Part shown: positions 43,021-49,294 of the stretch, one piece after another
Position numbering within the stretch: the stretch's first letter is position 1
Layout of the letters: every line of letters begins with the position of its first letter
From: Calothrix anomala FACHB-343
Lineage (GTDB): Bacteria > Cyanobacteriota > Cyanobacteriia > Cyanobacteriales > Nostocaceae
Length of the DNA: 49,294 bases
NCBI RefSeq assembly: GCF_014696435.1
Contig: NZ_JACJQG010000073.1
Coordinates: 1 to 49,294, forward strand
Direction of reading: 5' to 3'
Position numbers and translations under genes: made by a program
Notes under the pieces: model-generated
The model's database searches: none
What the model was told of the DNA's origin: nothing
What the model saw: the letters and a program-made list of their open reading frames with translations, nothing else

Positions 43021-45552
43021 TTATTGCACTTCCACCGGATGCTGTTCTTGTTGTCTTTCAATAAACGTTTGCACGCGGGCGCGGTAGTTTCTTAAAGTTT
43101 CATCAACCCAATCGCGCTCATTACTGTTGGCATACAGATGTACTACTGGCTCGCTAGCATCGGGTAAAACTAACAGCCAACTATCATCATAGGGCTGACC
43201 AATTTTCACCCCATCAATTAATTCTAAATTTTGGGCGGGGTGAGTTTCGACTAAATAACGCATGAGTGCGCCTTTAGCACTCCAAGGACAACGGATTGTA
43301 TGGGTTCTGTGAACGACGCGGGGTAATTCGGTGCGCACAGTAGCGAGCGATCGCTCTTGAATTGTCAGCATCTCAATTATCTTAGCAATACAGAACATCG
43401 CATCAAATCCCGGATGCAGTTGGGGAAAGATAAAACCAGTATCGCCACTACCAGCCAACACCACATGACTATATTTTCGCGAAGCCTCCATTAAAGCTGT
43501 CGGGTTAGCTTTGGTGCGGATCACTTTACCATCATGGCGACGGGCGACTTGTTCCACCGCACTGGAAGCATGAACTGGCACAACTACCGTACCCCTGGGG
43601 TTAGAGGTTAAAATCATGTCTACCATCAATGCAGTTAACATTTCTCCGCGAATCGGCGCACCGGATTCATCAACTAAAATTAGCTGTTCGCCATTCGCCG
43701 ATACCTGAACGCCAAAGTTAGCTTTTAACGCTTCCACCACATGTCCCAACTGAGTTAACAGTCCTTCCCTCTCTGCCGTCGAGACAGCGCTTTTATTCAA
43801 GCTAGCGTTTAAAACTACCGCATCAGCCCCAAATTTATCTAACATTTGCGGTAATACAGCCCCAGATACCGCATAAACATAGTCAATCACCACTTTAGCC
43901 CGACTGTTGCTAAGAGTAGAAACATGTAATAATTTCTCAAAAGCAGTGCAGTAAGTGTCATTGATTTGGCTAGGATAGGCAACATCGCCAATTTCATGAA
44001 TTTGAGCGCGGCGCATATCTTCCTTAAAATAAGCCCCCTCAATTTTCTTTTCTTGGGCTTTAGTGATATTAATCCCCTTATTATCCATAAATTCAATCAG
44101 GATATAGTCAGGGCGATCGGGGTGGACGCGCACGTGAATACCGCCAGCTACCCCCATAATGGGTATAACTGTGCGGGCGATGGGTACAGCTGTGGCGTCT
44201 AGGTTTTGAATATCAATCCCGACTGACATTAAACCCGCAATTAGCGATCGCGTTACCATGCGCGATACATTGCGCTGATCGCGAGAAACCGCCACCTTAG
44301 AACCTGGTTTTAAAGTTGAACCGTAAGCCGCACCCAACTTCACCGAAAATTCTGGAGTGATATCAATATTTGCTAATCCTTGGACACCACGTTGCCCGAA
44401 TAAATTTCTTTGGGCAGTATTCCCCCAAATCAAGTTAATGTTTAAAACAGCACCTGACTCAATCTTTTTACTTGGCCAAACTCTAATCCCTGGGCTAATC
44501 TGCGCTTCTTCACCCACCGTAGATAACGAACCCACTACCGATGCTTCCAATACATGAGCGCGTCTATCTACACGGGTACCACGAGAAATCACGCAAGCGG
44601 AAAGCTGGGCTTCTTCGCCAATAATCGCCCCATTCCAAACAATCGGACGTTTCAAATTAGCATCAGCTGCGATCGTTACATTATCGCCAATCACAGTGCC
44701 CGCTTCAATTTGCACCCTGGCACCAATCCGGCAATTATCACCAATTACTGCTGGACTTTCGATTGTTGCTGTGTGATCGATATAAGTATTTTGACCCTTC
44801 CAAATACCTGGAGAAATTTCTGTGTAAGCAAAATCGAGTTTTACCTTACCATATAGGGCATCATATTGCGCCTCTCTATAAGCATCTAAATGACCAACAT
44901 CGCACCAATAACCTTGAGCAATGTAACCATACATTGGCTCATTTTTTGCTAGTAATAAAGGAAATAAATCTTTAGAAAAATCTGTTTCTGTATTATCTGG
45001 TAAATATTCTAAAACTTCTGGTTCGAGAATATAAGTACCAGTATTAACTGTATCCGAGAAAATTTCACTAGTAGAAGGTTTTTCTAAAAATCGATTAATG
45101 CGACCATCTTCATCAGTAATCACCACCCCAAACTCAATCGGGTTGGGCACGCGGGTTAAAATTAAAGTAGCTTTTGATTTGTTTTGTTTGTGAAATTGGA
45201 TTGCTGCTGTTAAATCAAAATCAGTGACACTATCGCCGCTAATTACTAAAAAAGTTTCATCCAGTAGTTCAGCAATATTTTTTACACAACCAGCTGTACC
45301 TAAAGGTTGATCTTCTTCCACAGCATAGGTCATTTGGACGCCAAAATCACCGCCATCTTGAAAGTAATCTCGCAAGACATCTGGTAAATAATGCAGAGTC
45401 GCAATTACTTCTGTAATTTGATGCCGTTTGAGAAGATTAATAATATGTTCCGCAATTGGTCGATTTAAGATTGGCACCATTGGTTTGGGCAAATCACAAG
45501 TTAAGGGACGAAGCCGCGTTCCCGAACCGCCTGCCATCAGCACTGCACGCAT
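43021..45552 (-). CDS. Mannose-1-P guanylyltransferase with pseudo-PMM domain
   Basis: 843 residues. Residues 1-235 are a nucleotidyltransferase ([26 protein letters not shown]); 245-375 a left-handed beta-helix of hexapeptides ([14 protein letters not shown]); 380-843 an alpha-phosphomannomutase/phosphoglucomutase fold ([20 protein letters not shown]). The first part makes GDP-mannose or a similar nucleotide sugar for polysaccharides. In the third part the phosphoserine loop (TASHNP) reads GGIHVRVHP and the metal loop (DGDGDR) reads [10 protein letters not shown], so mutase activity is doubtful; it may be a regulatory or scaffolding pseudo-enzyme. AAGGAGG lies 5 bp before the ATG. Confidence 0.85.
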   Translation of the reverse strand: MRAVLMAGGSGTRLRPLTCDLPKPMVPILNRPIAEHIINLLKRHQITEVIATLHYLPDVLRDYFQDGGDFGVQMTYAVEEDQPLGTAGCVKNIAELLDETFLVISGDSVTDFDLTAAIQFHKQNKSKATLILTRVPNPIEFGVVITDEDGRINRFLEKPSTSEIFSDTVNTGTYILEPEVLEYLPDNTETDFSKDLFPLLLAKNEPMYGYIAQGYWCDVGHLDAYREAQYDALYGKVKLDFAYTEISPGIWKGQNTYIDHTATIESPAVIGDNCRIGARVQIEAGTVIGDNVTIAADANLKRPIVWNGAIIGEEAQLSACVISRGTRVDRRAHVLEASVVGSLSTVGEEAQISPGIRVWPSKKIESGAVLNINLIWGNTAQRNLFGQRGVQGLANIDITPEFSVKLGAAYGSTLKPGSKVAVSRDQRNVSRMVTRSLIAGLMSVGIDIQNLDATAVPIARTVIPIMGVAGGIHVRVHPDRPDYILIEFMDNKGINITKAQEKKIEGAYFKEDMRRAQIHEIGDVAYPSQINDTYCTAFEKLLHVSTLSNSRAKVVIDYVYAVSGAVLPQMLDKFGADAVVLNASLNKSAVSTAEREGLLTQLGHVVEALKANFGVQVSANGEQLILVDESGAPIRGEMLTALMVDMILTSNPRGTVVVPVHASSAVEQVARRHDGKVIRTKANPTALMEASRKYSHVVLAGSGDTGFIFPQLHPGFDAMFCIAKIIEMLTIQERSLATVRTELPRVVHRTHTIRCPWSAKGALMRYLVETHPAQNLELIDGVKIGQPYDDSWLLVLPDASEPVVHLYANSNERDWVDETLRNYRARVQTFIERQQEQHPVEVQ

Positions 45553-45874
45553 AAATCCTCCTTAGCTATTTGCAGCATTTGCTGCTTTGAGATCCGCAAT
45601 ATACGTTGTGTTTTTCTTACTCTAGTCTCTTATGAATGTTGATATTTCAGGAACACCCGCAAGAGGCATCTAAATTAACAAAGTATATATACTTATTTTT
45701 ATAGATGAGGCTACTAGAGAAAAGTCTTGATGTAGTGAATTGTTGATTTTTGCATTGTGCGCGCGATCGCGACTAGCTACGATGTCAAAGCCTACTCTAA
45801 ACTGGAATAAGAGAATGTAGCGTTAAATCACTCGCTTACCGAACAACTAAAAAGTTCCTCTGGGAGTTATAAGA
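45553..45874. other. Divergent promoter region, no gene seen
   Basis: 322 bp between the guanylyltransferase gene and the small membrane gene. It contains one HIP1-like GCGCGATCGCG near 45761 and no clear promoter or hairpin. Confidence 0.5.
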
Positions 45875-46069
45875 ATGATTAAGTTAATTATCATTGGGTT
45901 AATTGCAGGCTATGTCTATGGTGCTTGGAAGTTCTGGAACGGTTTCGAGCGGACTCACTTTACCCGCAGCCTACCTAATCGTATAGGTTTATCTATACTG
46001 TGGCCCGCTTTATTTGTAGCTAATAAATCCTATCGCCGCAACTTTAGACAAGCCCTAAAAGGCAAGTAA
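45875..46069 (+). CDS. Small conserved-type membrane protein
   Basis: 64 residues. One N-terminal hydrophobic helix (IKLIIIGLIAGYVYGAW) and a second weaker one (GLSILWPALFVA), ending in a basic tail (RNFRQALKGK). GGGAG 9 bp before the ATG and clean codon use support a real gene. No function known to me; such 60-70 residue proteins are common in cyanobacterial thylakoid or inner membranes. Confidence 0.7.
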   Translation: MIKLIIIGLIAGYVYGAWKFWNGFERTHFTRSLPNRIGLSILWPALFVANKSYRRNFRQALKGK

Positions 46070-46205
46070 GTATCATATTTCTTAACTTAAATTCTCACGG
46101 GTGTATCAATTTAATATTGAAAGCGAAAAAAAATCCAGTAACAGAAAAATCTTCTTCATTAAACTTAGGGGATTGATTGGTATCAGGATTATTAGCCATA
46201 GATAA

Positions 46206-46236
46206 TTTAAGGGTTTAGCCGTGCTAAACCCTTAAA
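46206..46236. terminator. Perfect 14-bp hairpin
   Basis: TTTAAGGGTTTAGC and GCTAAACCCTTAAA around CGT, 137 bp after the small membrane gene and 92 bp before the end of the next, convergent gene. It is probably a bidirectional terminator or a dispersed palindrome. A second inverted repeat, GTAATTCATAATT / AATTATGAATTAC, is at 46277-46324, reaching the start of the gene region. Confidence 0.5.
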
Positions 46237-46327
46237 TTAGATGGGATTTAAATCAATTAAACCCACAAGTAAATCCGTAATTCATAATTCGTAATTAATT
46301 CCTTAGCTACAAATTATGAATTACAAA

Positions 46328-46738
46328 TTACCGATTTCTTTGTCCATTTCTAATGCCATTAATCGCCGCACCCGCAGCAGCGCCATCAACCGCATCACCT
46401 AAAGTATCCTTAGTACCATGAAGAATGATACCTGTAACTGTACTAGCGGCTGCACCAACAGCCATATCTTGACCTAAGTTACCAACTCGGCGATTTCTGG
46501 CCCTTCTTCTGGTACCATGTACTGCATTCACAGCCGCACCCGCAGCTGCACCTTTGACAGCATTGTTGACAACCGAACCACGCCCTCTAACAGCACCAGA
46601 TACTACACCAGCACCAGCACCAATGCCGATATCTTTTAAAATATCAGCCGAAGCTGGTTGAGCCGGCACTAAGGTACCACCGGCTAAACTTGCAGCCATT
46701 AAACCTGGTAGAATTGTGCGTTTTAAGATGGGATTCAT
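46328..46738 (-). CDS. Exported glycine-zipper protein, unknown function
   Basis: 136 residues. A signal peptide (ILKRTILPGLMAASLAGGTL, likely cut after PASA), then three glycine/alanine zipper stretches (IGIGAGAGVVSGAVRG, VKGAAAGAAVNAV, VDGAAAGAAINGI) separated by basic linkers (RRRARNRR). Glycine zippers pack helices in membranes or in oligomers. Possibly associated with the envelope. A perfect hairpin lies in its 5' leader (46770-46794). Confidence 0.75.
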   Translation of the reverse strand: MNPILKRTILPGLMAASLAGGTLVPAQPASADILKDIGIGAGAGVVSGAVRGRGSVVNNAVKGAAAGAAVNAVHGTRRRARNRRVGNLGQDMAVGAAASTVTGIILHGTKDTLGDAVDGAAAGAAINGIRNGQRNR

Positions 46739-46769
46739 AGTGATAATTTCTCAAAACATCAAACGATCG

Positions 46770-46794
46770 CAATACAACCGCAGAGGTTGTATTG
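46770..46794 (-). promoter_or_regulatory. Leader hairpin of the glycine-zipper gene
   Basis: CAATACAACC and GGTTGTATTG, a perfect 10-bp stem with a 5-base loop, about 30 bp upstream of the ATG. It could stabilise the mRNA; no T-run follows, so it is not a terminator. Confidence 0.35.
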
Positions 46795-47058
46795 ATAACT
46801 GCGTTTATTTTTATTGTAGACAACAACGACGGTTGCCAACTTGAGGAATTATCATCATCTCATTAGAAATCAGGCGATCGCATCAGCTAAAAGCCAGAGA
46901 TTTTTTCCCAATTTTTAGTAACTTACAATACTTAGCCACTAACAAACAGCTACTTGATAGCAGGTTTTGTAGCATTGATATTGCTATCTGTTAAATACCC
47001 CATCTTTATACATACAGTTTTCTCAGATATTTACAACTTACTACTGACACCTTTTATA

Positions 47059-47085
47059 CAATTCCTGTTTGTTGAATAGGAATTG
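47059..47085. promoter_or_regulatory. Hairpin covering a ribosome binding site
   Basis: CAATTCCT and AGGAATTG form an 8-bp stem with an 11-base loop. The right arm contains AGGA, the only Shine-Dalgarno sequence for the ATG at 47088, so folding would hide it. Confidence 0.3.
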
Positions 47086-47087
47086 TC

Positions 47088-47201
47088 ATGCTAAATTTAG
47101 AACCTTATCCAGGTACAGAATTTACCTCAAGAGTTCACCGTGTTTTGCGACAAGAATTTGATAAGCAATTGCTAATCCTCAATATTATTTGTCATCGTTA
47201 A
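47088..47201 (+). CDS. Candidate 37-residue ORF or gene remnant
   Basis: Encodes MLNLEPYPGTEFTSRVHR then VLRQEFDKQLLILNIICHR. The composition looks like true coding sequence (mixed polar residues, no simple repeats), with AGGA 7 bp upstream within a hairpin. No family recognised. The abrupt stop suggests either a small protein or the 5' remnant of a longer, decayed gene. The rest of the 731-bp gap (46739-47469) is AT-rich with nothing else supportable. Confidence 0.25.
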   Translation: MLNLEPYPGTEFTSRVHRVLRQEFDKQLLILNIICHR

Positions 47202-47469
47202 GGGTTTCAAGCAGATTTACTTGTTGTAATATAGTTTGGTGCAATCACTGACTGAGGTTATTCAAAAATACCTGACAGCATTTTGGAAAATCAGCAAAAT
47301 TTAGACATCTTCTTTCAGAAGACGATAAATAACTTTTTGGTTGCTATCAAAACTCACAAAAATTAGCAGATATGACAATTTAAATCAATTACTAAACAAT
47401 TTTTGTGAAATCAACCATAAATTAATCACTTTTTGGACTGACAAAAATTACTCATAGCTGACGCAAATG

Positions 47470-48108
47470 CTATTTGATTTTTTGTTTAATAAATGTCACA
47501 ACTTGAGTTAGCTGTTTCTTCAAACTATCAATTTCTGCTTGCATCTTGGTAATTTTTTCATTGAGCATTTCAATTTCCGCCGCAGAAGCAGATGATTCCG
47601 CAACAGCAGGTTTAACTGCTCCATTAACAGTACTAGAACTTGTTACCGTGCTATTACCATTAACAGCAATCGGTGCTGGAGGATGATGAACAGTCGCCCC
47701 TGCTCCAACTAAAGTAGGTTCTGGGCGTACCTGTTTAGCTTTTGTCATTGCTGATTTAATCGCGCTAATGAGTTGCTTTTGATCGAAGGGCTTACCCAAA
47801 AATTCAAAATACTCAAAGGGTTCGGATATTTTCTCCGTTACCTCTTCCTTGCGCCCAGACATCATGACTAAGGGAATTTTCCTTAATTCCGGTTGAGATT
47901 GAATGTGTTGGAAAACCTCCCACCCACTCATTTTGGGTAAGAGAAAATCCAACATGATCAAGCTAAATTTTTCTTGCAGGATGAAATTAAGTCCTTCCAT
48001 CCCGTCTTTCGCTTCTACAACCTCGAAATTGCCAGGAGGCAGCATTTCTCGTACTTTTACTCTGACAACTGTGGTGTCATCAATAACTAAGATTTTATTA
48101 CTTGCCAC
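47470..48108 (-). CDS. CheY-like response regulator with coiled coil
   Basis: 212 residues. The receiver domain (1-125) has Asp10-Asp11 in LVIDDT, phospho-acceptor Asp54 in IMLDFLLP, and the conserved Lys in FLGKPFD. A Ser/Thr/Ala/Pro-rich linker (about 135-175) leads to a C-terminal coiled coil (IEMLNEKITKMQAEIDSLKKQL). No DNA-binding output domain, so it should act through protein contacts, as in cyanobacterial pilus/phototaxis or PatA-like systems. No kinase is adjacent. Confidence 0.85.
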   Translation of the reverse strand: MASNKILVIDDTTVVRVKVREMLPPGNFEVVEAKDGMEGLNFILQEKFSLIMLDFLLPKMSGWEVFQHIQSQPELRKIPLVMMSGRKEEVTEKISEPFEYFEFLGKPFDQKQLISAIKSAMTKAKQVRPEPTLVGAGATVHHPPAPIAVNGNSTVTSSSTVNGAVKPAVAESSASAAEIEMLNEKITKMQAEIDSLKKQLTQVVTFIKQKIK

Positions 48109-48366
48109 GACTGATTACTCTAACAAAAACTATGGATGGAGATGGCAATATTGCCGATTGACCTTGAGAATTATCCCACTATATCCAAAATTTCTCTTGA
48201 TTGGGGGATAGTATATTCCGGTATAAGGGATGTTTCCCAATGTGTTGGAAAAAACTTCTGCCTATATTCTTGGCAAATTGTGTCATGGTGATATTTAAGG
48301 CTTTTACCTTGCTTGAAAGCATAGGAAACTTGCCTCACAATACCTTCGGATCTTGCTTGGATTTCT
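48109..48366. other. Divergent intergenic region
   Basis: 258 bp between the response regulator (minus) and lipA (plus). No gene, tandem repeat or clear promoter seen. Confidence 0.4.
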
Positions 48367-49272
48367 ATGACTTCGTCACAACAAGCCCAACTCAAGTCAG
48401 AAATTATGGCTATGCCTAGCTGGCTGCGCCGTTCTATCGGTAAAGCTAGCGAAATCTCTACCGTACAACGCATTATTAAGCAGCGCCAAATTCACACCAT
48501 TTGCGAAGAAGGACGCTGCCCCAACCGTGGGGAATGCTATGCCCAAAAAACTGCAACTTTTTTACTAATGGGCCCTACTTGTACACGTTCTTGTGCATTT
48601 TGTCAAGTAGATAAAGGTCATGCACCAATGCCCATTGACCCAGAAGAACCGCAAAAGATAGCCGAGGCAGTGCAGCTTTTGGGATTACGTTATGTGGTGC
48701 TGACTTCTGTCGCCCGTGATGACCTAGCAGATCAAGGCGCGGGGCATTTTGTCAAAACAATGGAAACCATTCGCCAGTTGAACCCAGAAACGCAAATTGA
48801 AGTGCTGACACCAGACTTTTGGGGTGGTGCTGGATCTGGGGAAGCAGGGCAACGCCAACGGATAGAGATGGTAGTTAAAGCGAAGCCAGCTTGTTTTAAC
48901 CATAATATTGAGACAGTGCGCCGTTTAACCGGGCCAGTACGTCGGGGAGCCAAGTACGATCGCTCTTTGCATGTACTGGCAATGGTGAAAGAACTTGATG
49001 CCTCAATCCCTACTAAATCAGGTTTAATGCTGGGACATGGGGAAACCGTGGAAGAAGTTCTCGAAACAATGGCCGATTTACGCGCCGTCGGATGCGATCG
49101 CCTGACAATTGGGCAATACATGCGGCCGTCTTTAGAACATCTACCAGTACAAAAATACTGGACTCCTGAAGAATTTGACGAACTCGGCAAGCAAGCATGG
49201 CAAATGGGATTTAGCCATGTCCGTTCCGCGCCCCTCGTGCGCAGTTCCTACCATGCTGGGGAAGGGGGATGA
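48367..49272 (+). CDS. lipA: Lipoyl synthase LipA
   Basis: 301 residues, full length. Radical-SAM cluster CTRSCAFC (Cys72, 76, 79) and the auxiliary cluster [12 protein letters not shown] (Cys46, 51, 57), with the C-terminal RSSYHAGE serine that ligates the auxiliary cluster. LipA inserts two sulfurs into octanoyl groups on the E2 and H proteins, completing lipoate for pyruvate dehydrogenase and glycine cleavage, the latter being part of photorespiration as is the glycolate dehydrogenase in this window. The ATG at 48367 is taken; the ATG at 48406 is an alternative. The window ends 22 bp after the stop. Confidence 0.95.
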   Translation: MTSSQQAQLKSEIMAMPSWLRRSIGKASEISTVQRIIKQRQIHTICEEGRCPNRGECYAQKTATFLLMGPTCTRSCAFCQVDKGHAPMPIDPEEPQKIAEAVQLLGLRYVVLTSVARDDLADQGAGHFVKTMETIRQLNPETQIEVLTPDFWGGAGSGEAGQRQRIEMVVKAKPACFNHNIETVRRLTGPVRRGAKYDRSLHVLAMVKELDASIPTKSGLMLGHGETVEEVLETMADLRAVGCDRLTIGQYMRPSLEHLPVQKYWTPEEFDELGKQAWQMGFSHVRSAPLVRSSYHAGEGG

Positions 49273-49294
49273 GGTAGGGGGCAGGGGGGCAGGG

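Noticed and set aside
48171-48473. Minus-strand frame of 100 codons overlapping the lipA start
   Set aside because: It overlaps the well-supported lipA N-terminus and has no recognisable domain.

Overview
The window reads as a piece of chromosome from a filamentous, probably heterocyst-forming cyanobacterium (Nostocales: Nostoc/Calothrix/Tolypothrix type). The grounds are the very frequent HIP1 octamer GCGATCGC on both strands, many short tandem heptamers such as (GTCAACA)n that are typical of these genomes, a carboxysomal-type carbonic anhydrase, a XisI-family protein, long intergenic spacers full of palindromic repeats, and enzyme families common in cyanobacteria. Heterocyst formation itself cannot be shown from this window. 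I see no rRNA, tRNA, CRISPR array or intact insertion sequence.

Layout. 0-7.6 kb is accessory: a GT39-like membrane glycosyltransferase, a serine-recombinase homologue that has lost its catalytic residues, a VOC-fold protein, a REP-associated (RAYT-type) transposase followed by four copies of a three-hairpin repeat, and an RNA-repair pair (RNA ligase plus HD-Pnk end-healing enzyme). 8.4-12.4 kb holds an M61 peptidase with a PDZ domain, bracketed by two copies of one miniature element, and a HAMP histidine kinase. 12.6-15.5 kb is a compact cassette of poorly known genes (WGR plus DUF1963-like, a small membrane protein, a DUF6745-like protein) followed by an orphan xisI. 15.6-18.4 kb has a ureohydrolase and a type II NADH dehydrogenase. 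18.8-22.2 kb is a two-gene sensory operon (CBS-PAS-HisKA_2 kinase, then receiver-kinase hybrid). 22.9-25.8 kb carries glycolate dehydrogenase subunits GlcE and GlcF. 25.8-29.5 kb has a cysteine-desulfurase-like enzyme, an Ap4A phosphorylase-like enzyme and a polysaccharide deacetylase, with a candidate 14-residue peptide gene and terminator tucked between the last two.

30.1-39.9 kb is rich in exported proteins: an RTX-type calcium-binding repeat protein, the carboxysomal carbonic anhydrase CcaA, and a two-gene operon of a two-partner-secretion exoprotein and an exported TPR-CHAT protease. 40.4-42.3 kb is a BsuBI/PstI-type adenine methyltransferase fused to the N-terminal domain of its restriction enzyme, with the nuclease domain missing. 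43.0-49.3 kb contains a mannose-1-phosphate guanylyltransferase with a phosphomannomutase-like domain that looks inactive, two small exported or membrane proteins, a response regulator and lipoyl synthase LipA.

The most unusual signals are: (1) two unrelated palindromic repeat families whose hairpin cores occur in both orientations between otherwise identical arms; (2) the micropeptide/terminator locus at 28.5 kb with mutually exclusive pairings; (3) the recombinase in which all four key catalytic residues are replaced; (4) the methyltransferase ending exactly where the restriction nuclease domain should begin; (5) the exoprotein plus exported CHAT protease operon.
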